Shown here in pieces: positions 1 through 7,142 of a stretch of DNA of 13,517 nucleotides. The translations under genes and the position numbers were made by a program. Under the pieces are notes generated by a model. That model had not been told where the DNA came from. It searched no databases and saw only the letters and a list, made by a program, of their open reading frames with translations. This DNA is from JAEZFI01 sp044508215. GTDB lineage: Bacteria; Actinomycetota; Acidimicrobiia; Acidimicrobiales; Microtrichaceae. The stretch spans positions 1-13,517 of the forward strand of contig JBIQID010000087.1 of NCBI GenBank assembly GCA_044508215.1, written 5' to 3'. The stretch's first letter is position 1, and each line of letters opens with the position of its first letter.

Positions 1-1157
<1,157 letters not shown>

Positions 1158-1190
1158 GGTGCTCCTGCGCCTCGGAGGGCGCCAGGGAGG

Positions 1191-2480
1191 CTACTCCGCA
1201 GCTGCCGTGGCGGCCTCCTCCGAGACCGACCCCTCCGCGGTGCCTTCGGGCTCGGACGCCGTCGCCTTCTCCGCCTTCTCCGCCTTCTCGGCTGCGTGGG
1301 ACTGGATCGCAGCGCCGATCGCTCCCATCGCCGCTCCGATCATCTGCGGGCGGTTCTCGGCCACCCACTCCTTCGACTCGTCCGGCCGGCGGGCGCTGCC
1401 GTCGAAGTGAGGGAGCACGTAGCGGGCGAAGAGCTCGTAGGAACGGTGGGTGGCGGCCTTGTCGGCCCACTCGTGCGCCTGGAGGAGGAACGTGCCGAAG
1501 CCTCCGTTCGACTGCGCGATCAGGTGCTCGATGAACGCGATGGCGTCGTCGGGGGTCCCCACCACTCCGGCGCCGCTGCGGTTCAGCTGGTCGGCGAGCG
1601 CGTCGGGCGGCCCCTCCGGGACCATGGGCAGCGCGGCGACCTTGCGGAAGTACTCGAAGTAGTCGGCGAGGCCGAACTCGACGTCGCGGTAGGCCTGCTC
1701 GCGCGTCTCGGCGAGGTGGATCTGGCTGACGAGCCGCCACGCGCGCCGGTCGGCGACCTGGCCGAACTCCTTGGCGCGGTCCTCCACCACGTTCCAGTGC
1801 TGGCCCAGCAGCTCGATGCCTGCCGCCTGCGTGGCGCCGATCGAGAGCAGCGAGCAGCCGTACTTGCCGGCGGCCCGGGGACCGGAGGGCGAGATCATCG
1901 CCGCCACCGCCACCTCGGGGTGCGGGTGCGTGTACGGGCGGAGGTGCAGGCGGGCGTTGCGGAGCGTGAACCACTCGGTCTCGCGGGTGACGGGCTCGTC
2001 GGTGGAGAGGAGCTCCAGGATCACCTCGAGCGCCTCTTCCATCCGGGCGCGCTGGTCGGCCGGATCGATGCCGAGCATGAACGCGTCCGACGGCAGTGCC
2101 CCCGGTCCGACGCCGAGGATCACACGGCCACGGGTGAGGTGGTCGAGCTGCACGATCCGCTGCGCCGTCATGAACGGGTGGTGGTAGGGGAGCGAGACCA
2201 CGCCGGTGCCCAGCCGGATGTTCCGGGTGCGCTCTGCTGCGGCAGCGATGAACACCTCGGGGCTGGCGATCAGCTCGTAGCCCCCGGAGTGGTGTTCACC
2301 GATCCATGCCTCGTGGAACCCGAGGCGGTCGAGGTGCTCGATCAGCTCGAGGTCGCGGTGGAGCGCAAGGGTCGGGTTCTGCCCGGTGGGGTGGAACGGC
2401 GCGAGGAAGATGCCGCAGCGCAGCGGCCACTCCATCGGCGTTGCAGGTCCGGACGATGTGGGCGGTGTGACCGACGACAT
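1191..2480 (-). CDS. LLM-class flavin-dependent oxidoreductase (luciferase-like monooxygenase) with low-complexity C-terminal tail
   Basis: A 429-aa protein of the bacterial luciferase-like superfamily, cytosolic, using reduced flavin (or F420) to oxidise an unknown substrate. The sequence shows RCGIFLAPFHPTG at residues 21-33, the EHH motif at 62-64 where luciferase alpha subunits carry their active-site histidines, RLGTGVVSLPYHHPF, and RVILGVGPGALPSD, all in family order. The overall pattern is closest to the limonene-monooxygenase/alkanal-monooxygenase-like group, but the substrate cannot be read. The last 40-50 residues are Ala/Glu/Lys-rich (AEKAEKAEK, then an acidic run) and lie outside the TIM barrel. 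The start ATG at 2480 has no Shine-Dalgarno; a TACGGT -10 element (2487-2492) ends 6 nt before it, suggesting leaderless translation. Met16 at 2435 is an alternative start. A perfect TetR-type palindrome lies just upstream, so repression by a TetR protein encoded elsewhere is likely. Confidence 0.9.
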   Translation of the reverse strand: MSSVTPPTSSGPATPMEWPLRCGIFLAPFHPTGQNPTLALHRDLELIEHLDRLGFHEAWIGEHHSGGYELIASPEVFIAAAAERTRNIRLGTGVVSLPYHHPFMTAQRIVQLDHLTRGRVILGVGPGALPSDAFMLGIDPADQRARMEEALEVILELLSTDEPVTRETEWFTLRNARLHLRPYTHPHPEVAVAAMISPSGPRAAGKYGCSLLSIGATQAAGIELLGQHWNVVEDRAKEFGQVADRRAWRLVSQIHLAETREQAYRDVEFGLADYFEYFRKVAALPMVPEGPPDALADQLNRSGAGVVGTPDDAIAFIEHLIAQSNGGFGTFLLQAHEWADKAATHRSYELFARYVLPHFDGSARRPDESKEWVAENRPQMIGAAMGAIGAAIQSHAAEKAEKAEKATASEPEGTAEGSVSEEAATAAAE

Positions 2481-2486
2481 GCCCGC

Positions 2487-2492
2487 ACCGTA
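2487..2492 (-). promoter_or_regulatory. -10 element of a probable leaderless promoter for the LLM gene
   Basis: On the minus strand TACGGT is followed by six bases (GCGGGC) and then the ATG at 2480. This puts transcription start at or next to the start codon. No ribosome binding site is visible. The -35 position is not recognisable, and the spacer is filled by the palindrome at 2492-2511. Confidence 0.5.
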
Positions 2493-2511
2493 CTTGACCG
2501 AGCGGTCAAGT
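2492..2511. promoter_or_regulatory. Perfect 9-bp-arm palindrome, TetR-family operator candidate
   Basis: ACTTGACCG and CGGTCAAGT are exact reverse complements separated by two bases (AG). The site occupies the -35/-10 spacer of the LLM promoter, where a bound dimer would block RNA polymerase. Arm length and the short centre match many TetR-family operators. No TetR gene is in the window. Hairpin function as a terminator is less likely because the loop is only 2 nt. Confidence 0.65.
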
Positions 2512-2525
2512 TCTCGCGAATGCCG

Positions 2526-3587
2526 CTAGCCGGTGAAGCAGCTGATGAGGTCGCGGTACCAGGCCTCCAGCGCGGGCTTGTGGTCGACCGGCGTCTTGCC
2601 CAGCCGCACGACCATCAGGTCGAGCGCCGGCACGCACATGATCGTCTGGCCCTCATAGCCCTTCGCCGCGAAGGTGCCGAGCCCGTCGTCGTAGAGCCAC
2701 CACTGGGCGCCGTAGCCGAGGCCGTCCTCCGGATCGGTCGACACCCAGGTGCGGGCGTGGTCCACCCAGCCCTCGGGGAGGATGCGCCGACCGTCCCAGG
2801 TGCCGTCCCGCAGGTACAGCAGGCCGAAGCGGGCGAAGTCCCTCGCCGAGGCGTACACGTACGAGGAGGCGACCCACGTGCCGGCCGCGTCGAAGCGGGG
2901 CTCGGCGGTGATGCCGATCGGCCCGAACAGGCGCTGCTGGAGGAAGTCCCCCGTGACCGCTCGGCGTTCGTCCGCCCCGGCATCGGAGCCCACGAGCGCG
3001 TCGGTGAGGATGCGGCTGGCGATGTTGGTCGTACCGGACGAGTAGTTGAACCGCTCGTCGGGTGCCACCGCAGCCGGGCGCGAGGCCGCGTAGCCGGCGA
3101 CGTCGACCGCGCCATTGCCGAACAGCATCTCGAGGCAGTGCGAGGTCCCGGCGTCGACGTAGTCCTCCGAGAAGTCGAGGCCGTCGCGCATGGCGAGGAG
3201 GTGCCGGAGCGTGATGCCGCTGCGGGGATCGCCCTGGCCGGACCACTCGGGCACCACAGCGGGGGAGTCGAGGTCGAGCAGACCGTCGCCGACTGCGATG
3301 CCCACCGCAGCGTGCAGCATCGACTTGCCCATCGACCAGGAGATCAGCGGCGTGAGCGAGGTGGTGCCGGGGCCGTAGCGCTCGGCCACCACGCGGCCCC
3401 GCTGGACGACCACGCAGGCGAGGGTCAGCTGCAGGTCCTTGTTCGGGTTCCGCCGGAAGGCCCGGTCGAGCAGCGAGTCGAGGCGGTCCTCGTCGCCGTC
3501 GACGGGAGCGGTGGCCCAGGTGAGGGTGGGCCACCTGCGGCCCTCGGGCTGCGGCGGGAGCGGGACGAGCGGCTGGTCGCCGCTCAC
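2526..3587 (-). CDS. Serine hydrolase, class C beta-lactamase fold
   Basis: A 353-aa member of the beta-lactamase/transpeptidase-like serine hydrolases (class C/esterase/6-aminohexanoate-dimer hydrolase type). The catalytic SxxK is SMGK at residues 85-88. The second motif is YSS at 182-184 (NYSSGTTN), where class C enzymes have YxN. Near the C-terminus the usual KTG/HxG block appears as KGYEGQ. WPTLTWATAP at the front and ITLRHLLAMRDGLDF after the SxxK are typical of this group. No signal peptide is seen, so a cytosolic esterase or amidase is more likely than a periplasmic beta-lactamase. I chose GTG at 3587 because its GTGA overlaps the stop of the upstream gene, which implies translational coupling; an upstream in-frame start at 3647 would lie well inside that gene. 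Substrate unknown. Confidence 0.85.
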   Translation of the reverse strand: MSGDQPLVPLPPQPEGRRWPTLTWATAPVDGDEDRLDSLLDRAFRRNPNKDLQLTLACVVVQRGRVVAERYGPGTTSLTPLISWSMGKSMLHAAVGIAVGDGLLDLDSPAVVPEWSGQGDPRSGITLRHLLAMRDGLDFSEDYVDAGTSHCLEMLFGNGAVDVAGYAASRPAAVAPDERFNYSSGTTNIASRILTDALVGSDAGADERRAVTGDFLQQRLFGPIGITAEPRFDAAGTWVASSYVYASARDFARFGLLYLRDGTWDGRRILPEGWVDHARTWVSTDPEDGLGYGAQWWLYDDGLGTFAAKGYEGQTIMCVPALDLMVVRLGKTPVDHKPALEAWYRDLISCFTG

Positions 3588-4468
3588 AACGGGCGCCCGA
3601 ACGGCACGGTCGTCCACGTCTCGAGGAACGTCTCGGCCAGCTCGCACGCGCCGAGCACGTGGCCGTCGGGGTGGTCACCCGCCTGGGCGATCACGGAGCC
3701 CACCCGGCTGCGGACCTCGCCCCGGAGCTCTTCGGGATCGGATGTCGTCTCCCACCCTGCCAACATCGGGCCGGCGCAGGTCACGAAGTCGGGGAGCACG
3801 GCCGCCCCGGCGCGGCGAGCCACGGCGAGCGCCCGGGTCGTGACGGCGAGGTGCTGGACCGGCACGATGCAGCGCGCCCGTACGCCCGCAGCGAGATCGT
3901 GGTCGAGGGCACCGACCTTGCCGCCCACCAGCAACACGTCGCAGACCGTGGCGGCGCCGTCGGCGGGATCGGCCAGGGTGGCGCCGGCGGCGAGGAACGG
4001 GGCGAGCACGGCGTCGCCCGGCTGGAACGCCAGGCCGACCGTGGCGCCCGACAGGCTCCCGAGCGCAGCGGCGGCCGCGGCCGCGGCGCCCTCGCCGATC
4101 AGCTCGTCGTGCAGCTCACGTGCGAGCGGGTTGCGTGGGTCGGCCGCCGCGAGCGGTTCGAGCTCGGCAGCAGTGACGCCCTTGCCGGGGTCGAGGTGGA
4201 TGGCCGGCAGCTCGTCGCGGCTCGCCAGCTCGGCGACGAACGCCGCGACGGCCTCGTCACGGCCGTCGCCTTCGGCGTTGACCGCCGCCGATGCGCCGGA
4301 TCGCTGCATCCCGAGGACGGCGTACGTATAGGTCACGCTGCGTGCCAGGTTCCGGGCGCCGTCCTGGAGCACCTTCCGTGCGTTCCGGACGATCCCGGTG
4401 GCCACGTCGGCACCGTCGAGGTCCACCACGACGAACCCGTCGGCGCTCTTCGCTTTGATGAGGCTCAC
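3584..4468 (-). CDS. Divergent Glu/Leu/Phe/Val-dehydrogenase-like protein, probably without dehydrogenase activity
   Basis: A 294-aa protein whose layout follows the amino-acid dehydrogenase family but with key residues lost. SVTYTYAVLGMQRSGASAAV (residues 44-63) matches the place where leucine/glutamate dehydrogenases read roughly MTYKxAxAGLxxGGGKAVI; the substrate-binding GGGK lysine is missing. GATVGLAFQPGDAVLAPFLA (141-160) sits where the NAD-binding Rossmann turn should be. CDVLLVGGKVG (176-186) and PDFVTCAGPML (226-236) match the family's CDVLxPAALGG and PDYVINAGG blocks. At 294 aa it is also shorter than the usual 350-450. A regulatory, binding or altered-chemistry role is possible; this is inference. 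The start GTG at 4468 has no strong ribosome binding site. It is the first gene after the structured leader and overlaps the serine hydrolase by 4 nt. Confidence 0.6.
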   Translation of the reverse strand: MSLIKAKSADGFVVVDLDGADVATGIVRNARKVLQDGARNLARSVTYTYAVLGMQRSGASAAVNAEGDGRDEAVAAFVAELASRDELPAIHLDPGKGVTAAELEPLAAADPRNPLARELHDELIGEGAAAAAAAALGSLSGATVGLAFQPGDAVLAPFLAAGATLADPADGAATVCDVLLVGGKVGALDHDLAAGVRARCIVPVQHLAVTTRALAVARRAGAAVLPDFVTCAGPMLAGWETTSDPEELRGEVRSRVGSVIAQAGDHPDGHVLGACELAETFLETWTTVPFGRPL

Positions 4469-4492
4469 GGCGTCGATCTTGGCAGAGAAACG

Positions 4493-4541
4493 ACGGAGGC
4501 CGTGTGAGCTGACCCCCCGAGCAGCTCACACGGCCTTCCGT
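4493..4541 (-). terminator. Strong hairpin followed by a pyrimidine tract
   Basis: A perfect 14-bp inverted repeat, GGCCGTGTGAGCTG (4498-4511) with its complement at 4522-4535, is extended by ACGGA/TCCGT (4493-4497, 4537-4541) past a single bulged base; the loop is 10 nt. On the minus strand it is followed by CGTTTCTCT, a weak U-rich tract, about 15 nt before the start codon of the dehydrogenase-like gene. That position suits conditional termination of the leader. It has no T-tract on the plus strand. Confidence 0.55.
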
Positions 4542-4609
4542 GTGTCGGACGAGCACCTTCCGGTGGTGGGCACCGGCGGTGTCCTCTCGTCCGGTGAAGC
4601 CGAGCTTCG
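4493..4609 (-). ncRNA. Structured 5' leader, candidate attenuator or riboswitch
   Basis: Read 5' to 3' on the minus strand, four nested or adjacent stems are visible. (I) GAAGC/GCTTC closes a 3-nt loop at 4596-4608. (II) A compound stem has 8 bp (4586-4593 with 4546-4553), 4 bp (4578-4581 with 4554-4557) and 6 bp (4571-4576 with 4560-4565), with a 4-nt bulge. (III) CACACGG/CCGTGTG with a 4-nt loop (4527-4544). (IV) A 14-bp stem (4498-4511 with 4522-4535) extended by 5 bp. Stem III uses bases of stem IV, so the two cannot form together, as in antiterminator/terminator pairs. I do not recognise it as a known riboswitch class. The alternative is a free-standing sRNA of about 115 nt. Confidence 0.45.
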
Positions 4610-4615
4610 AGAGGC

Positions 4616-4644
4616 AAGATAGCAACCTCCGTGACGCCTGTCAC
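4616..4644 (-). promoter_or_regulatory. Sigma-70-like promoter for the dehydrogenase-like/serine hydrolase operon
   Basis: On the minus strand GTGACA (4639-4644) and TATCTT (4616-4621) are separated by exactly 17 bp. Transcription would begin near 4609, leaving a leader of about 140 nt before the GTG at 4468. The -35 differs from TTGACA by one base and the -10 keeps TAT..T. It lies within an otherwise empty 400-bp gap, which strengthens the call. Confidence 0.5.
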
Positions 4645-4682
4645 GCGCGAGTCGCGGGAACCTTCGCGAGCGCCCCAAAACG

Positions 4683-4721
4683 GGATGGACCCGCCGGCAC
4701 CACCCGGCGGGTCGTTCATCC
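4683..4721 (-). terminator. GC-rich hairpin with downstream TTTT, possible terminator of the sigma/MscS operon
   Basis: GACCCGCCGG (4688-4697) and CCGGCGGGTC (4704-4713) are perfect complements around a 6-nt loop. GGATG/CATCC (4683-4687, 4717-4721) extends the stem past a 3-nt bulge. On the minus strand CGTTTTGG follows shortly after. It lies about 160 nt beyond the MscS stop codon and just before the next minus-strand promoter, a sensible place to end the upstream transcript. The T-run is short and offset, so efficiency is uncertain. Confidence 0.45.
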
Positions 4722-4800
4722 ACGTCGCACTGCTTCCAGATCGTTGCACCAGACCGGACGGGGCGACTTCGTGACCAATGGACGCACGCCGGACCGGAAA

Positions 4801-4870
4801 GTCGCGAGAAATCTCCGCGACGCAAGGAATGGGGTCGTTCGACCCACGGTTCGGCCCCCGCAGAGGGCCG
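4801..4870 (-). other. Cluster of three short hairpins after the MscS stop codon
   Basis: Directly beyond the MscS stop are CGGCCC/GGGCCG (4852-4857, 4865-4870), GGGTC/GACCC (4832-4836, 4841-4845) and GTCGCG/CGCGAC (4801-4806, 4816-4821). None has a T-tract, so they are better read as 3'-UTR structure that may slow exonucleases or assist termination. Between 4722 and 4800 I see no gene or clear signal. Confidence 0.35.
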
Positions 4871-4876
4871 ACGGGG

Positions 4877-5629
4877 CTACTGGGCAGCCCAGGCGCGGTG
4901 GGGGTGCACCTCGAAGGGACGGTCGAGCAGGTCGCGCAGCGGCACGTGCACCGTCGCCATGTCGTCGGTGAGGAGCTCGACGGTGACCGCGTGGATCGCC
5001 ACGATCACCCCCTTGATCGGCTCGCCGCCCGACACCGGGACCACGAGGTACCGGTCGAGGGCGAGCTGCGAGCGGAGGGCACGGCCCGCGGCGAGGTTGG
5101 CCGCCACGTCCCGCCCGCCGAAGCCGGTGAGCAGCGCCAGCGCGAGGGACGGCCCACCCAGCAGCGCCGCCAGCGCGATCACGAGGACCATCGTGTCGAC
5201 GCCCAGCTGGCCCAGCGCGAGCACGAACGACGCGGCCATGACGGTGAGGCGGAGCGTCCGTTCGAGGCCGCGGTGGCGCACCGCGGTGGCGCGGAGCAGC
5301 GACTGGCCCACCAGGGCGGCCACGCCGATGCCGATCGCGTAGCCCGCGATGAGGAAGAGGGCGGCGGTCAGCAGCCGGGGAACCGTCTCGATCGAGCTCT
5401 GCGGCAGCCGATCGAACGCCTCGGGCGTGGCGGCGGCGACCGCCACCAGCAGCCCCGCGGCGGTGCCGGCCCAGAACAGGGCGGTCCCGACCGGTCGGGC
5501 CATCTCGCGGACCTCGGGGGAGCGGTGCTCCTTCGACATCGCCGCACGGGCGAGGCGTCCGGCGAGCTCCCCGAGGAGCAGCCCCGAGCCGAGGGCCACC
5601 ACGGCGAACATCCAGTGCTCGATCGTCAT
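4877..5629 (-). CDS. Small MscS-family mechanosensitive channel protein
   Basis: A 250-aa integral membrane protein. Hydrophobic segments lie at about 7-26, 47-66, 86-108 and 128-168. The last is followed by a pore-helix-like stretch with GGPSLALALLTGFGGRDVAA (158-177) and then NLAAG, as in the MscS TM3 region (A/G-rich, ending NLAAG). A short beta-domain follows (IKGVIVAIHAVTVELLTDD, then VHVPLRDLLDRPFEV) in place of the usual iPN..l pattern, and the large C-terminal cage domain of E. coli MscS is absent. The protein would open under membrane tension and release solutes. The start ATG at 5629 overlaps the preceding stop (ATGA), with AAGGGAG about 10 nt upstream; longer in-frame readings would lie inside the upstream gene. 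It is the third gene of the ECF sigma operon. Confidence 0.8.
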   Translation of the reverse strand: MTIEHWMFAVVALGSGLLLGELAGRLARAAMSKEHRSPEVREMARPVGTALFWAGTAAGLLVAVAAATPEAFDRLPQSSIETVPRLLTAALFLIAGYAIGIGVAALVGQSLLRATAVRHRGLERTLRLTVMAASFVLALGQLGVDTMVLVIALAALLGGPSLALALLTGFGGRDVAANLAAGRALRSQLALDRYLVVPVSGGEPIKGVIVAIHAVTVELLTDDMATVHVPLRDLLDRPFEVHPHRAWAAQ

Positions 5630-5904
5630 GGAGAACCGTCTCCCTTCTGGGTGGAGGTGAGGGCGGGTCGGGGATCCGATGCGAGGAGGAGCCGCACGGT
5701 CCGCCACCCGACGGAGAGGAGGTCGGTGCCGGTGGAGAGCACCGAGCGGGCCAGGAGCGCGGTGCGGACCTCCTCGGCGCACCGGTCGGTGAGGTCGTCG
5801 GGCACGCGGAGGATCGCGGCGAGGTCGGCACCCCAGCGCCGGTCGCTCGCGGCGAGCGCGTCGTCGAGCGCTTCGGCGCTCAGCGCGTCCAGGTCGTCGT
5901 TCAT
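5626..5904 (-). CDS. 92-aa soluble protein of unknown function, candidate sigma-factor partner
   Basis: I do not recognise a named family. The protein is 92 aa, acidic at the N-terminus (MNDDLDALSAEALDDALAAS), predicted mostly helical, with a central block VPDDLTDRCAEEVRTALLAR (34-53) and then STGTDLLSVGWRTVRLLLAS. There is one Cys, so no HxxxCxxC zinc anti-sigma motif, and no membrane segment. Both ends are set by ATGA overlaps: its start overlaps the sigma-factor stop and its stop overlaps the MscS start. Being placed immediately after an ECF sigma factor makes an anti-sigma or accessory role plausible, but that rests on position only. Confidence 0.7.
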   Translation of the reverse strand: MNDDLDALSAEALDDALAASDRRWGADLAAILRVPDDLTDRCAEEVRTALLARSVLSTGTDLLSVGWRTVRLLLASDPRPALTSTQKGDGSP

Positions 5905-6479
5905 CGCAACGCTCCGCTCTCGACCGCCCGCTGCAGCTCGCGGCGTGCGCGCAGCAGTCGGGTCTTCACGAGTGGGACCGAGACCCCCAGCGTCTCGGCG
6001 ATCTGCTGGTAGGGCAGGCCTTCCACGTCACGCAGGACGAGGATCGATCGGGTCAGCTCGTCCAGCGTGTCGAGCGCCGTGGCGAGCAGTTCGAGGTCGC
6101 GCCGCCCCTCCACGTGGACGTCCGCGCCGAGGGTCGCCCGGTCGGGCATCTCGAAGGGGTCGGTGGCGTCGTCACGCACGCGACGCAGCGTGGAGACGGC
6201 CGTGTTGTGGGTGATCCGGAGGAGCCAGCTGCGCTCGCTCGACTCCCCGCGGAACTCGTCGATGCTCCGCCACGCCTTGATCATCGACTCCTGCACCACG
6301 TCCTCGGCAAGCGCTGCGTCGCGCACGATCGACAGGGCGACCCGGTAGCAGGCCGGGGCGTGCTCCGACACGAGGGCGCGCAGTCGCTCGTCAGCGGCGT
6401 GGTGGTCGCCTGACTCGGGCGACTCGGCGGAGCGTGAGCGTCGGCGGCGGAGGAGCATGGGCACTAGAAACATCGGCAC
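5901..6479 (-). CDS. RNA polymerase sigma factor, ECF family
   Basis: Up to 192 aa. It directs RNA polymerase to a dedicated set of promoters. Region 2 is clear: LVSEHAPACYRVALSIVRD, then DVVQESMIKAWRSIDEF and SWLLRITHNTAVSTLRR. Region 4 is LDELTRSILVLRDVEGLPYQ followed by QIAETLGVSVPLVKTRLLRA, a standard helix-turn-helix. A linker of about 25 residues joins them and there is no extra C-terminal domain. Start choice is uncertain: GTG at 6479 is the longest, with ATGs at 6473 and 6458. None has a good ribosome binding site, and conserved sequence begins only after residue 30. It is the first gene of a three-gene operon with ATGA junctions and is divergent from the alpha/beta-hydrolase gene. 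I could not identify a GGAAC-type ECF promoter for autoregulation. Confidence 0.9.
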   Translation of the reverse strand: MPMFLVPMLLRRRRSRSAESPESGDHHAADERLRALVSEHAPACYRVALSIVRDAALAEDVVQESMIKAWRSIDEFRGESSERSWLLRITHNTAVSTLRRVRDDATDPFEMPDRATLGADVHVEGRRDLELLATALDTLDELTRSILVLRDVEGLPYQQIAETLGVSVPLVKTRLLRARRELQRAVESGALR

Positions 6480-6515
6480 GACCGGTCACCGACGTGAGCG
6501 ACGCCAGGAGGACGT

Positions 6516-7142
6516 GTGCCGGACAACCCCCCTCAGGTGGGCTCCGCGCCGGCCGACCCCGCCCTCACCCTCGTGGTGCTGCACGGGCACGGCGGCTCGC
6601 CCGACTCCGCCGCGGCGCTGGCCGCGGGCATCGACCCCACCTTCCGCGCTCGGCACGTGACCCCGGCCGGGCCGATCGACCTCGGCGCCGGTGCACGGGC
6701 GTGGTTCGAGGGCGGCGACGCATCGTCGATCCGTGGCGCTGGGGCCGCCGTCCGCACGCTCTTGGACGAGGTCGACGGGCCGACGGTGGTCGTGGGCTGG
6801 TCGCAGGGCGGAGCGGCGGCCCTCGCCGCGCTGGCGCTCGACGACCCCGCGACACCGTCGCAGCACCCCTGCGTGGGCCTGGCGCTCCTGGGATCCTTCC
6901 TCGCCGACGCGCCCGGCCTCGACTACGACCCGGGCCGCCTCGCCGACCTGCCAGTGCTGATCCAGCACGGCCGCGACGACGATGTGGTGCCGGCGTTCTT
7001 CGCAGAGGACCTCGCTGCCACGCTGTCGTCCGCGGGTGTGGAGGTGGAGCACCGCGAGGTGCCGCTGGCCCACGAGCTGGACGACGCAGCGATCGCCGAC
7101 GTGGCCGAGTGGGTGGCGACCCGCTGGAAGGACGTGACATGA
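6516..7142 (+). CDS. Alpha/beta-hydrolase, carboxylesterase/phospholipase type
   Basis: A 208-aa serine hydrolase of the small carboxylesterase/phospholipase group that cleaves ester bonds of unknown substrates. VVLHGHGGSPDS (20-31) gives the oxyanion region, GWSQGG (94-99) the nucleophile elbow with Ser96, HGRDDDVVP (151-159) the acid with Asp155 the likely member, and LAHELDD (184-190) the catalytic His186. The triad looks complete. No signal peptide is present, so it is probably cytosolic. The start is GTG at 6516 with AGGAGG at 6506-6511 and a 4-nt spacer. The stop overlaps the next ATG (ATGA), so it is translationally coupled to the F420-type oxidoreductase and may act on the same compound. 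Confidence 0.88.
   Translation: MPDNPPQVGSAPADPALTLVVLHGHGGSPDSAAALAAGIDPTFRARHVTPAGPIDLGAGARAWFEGGDASSIRGAGAAVRTLLDEVDGPTVVVGWSQGGAAALAALALDDPATPSQHPCVGLALLGSFLADAPGLDYDPGRLADLPVLIQHGRDDDVVPAFFAEDLAATLSSAGVEVEHREVPLAHELDDAAIADVAEWVATRWKDVT

Noticed and set aside
1158..1190. Glycine riboswitch upstream of gcvP
   Set aside because: The gap to the preceding gene is only 33 nt, far too short for the aptamer, and no matching sequence lies in it.
4493..4541. 6C RNA, because the plus-strand hairpin loop holds six C's
   Set aside because: The 6C motif has two such C-rich hairpins; only one is present, and the promoter and pyrimidine tract point to the minus strand, where the loop reads six G's.
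4580..4680. Possible tRNA or tRNA remnant, suggested by clustered short stems
   Set aside because: No T-loop GTTCRA-type block, no 7-nt anticodon loop on a 5-bp stem and no CCA-compatible acceptor stem could be assembled on either strand.
4540..4971. Plus-strand frame across the 4469-4876 gap, and a short peptide frame ending at 4622
   Set aside because: The frames have no family resemblance and no ribosome binding site, and the sequence is better explained by minus-strand promoter, hairpins and 3'-UTR.
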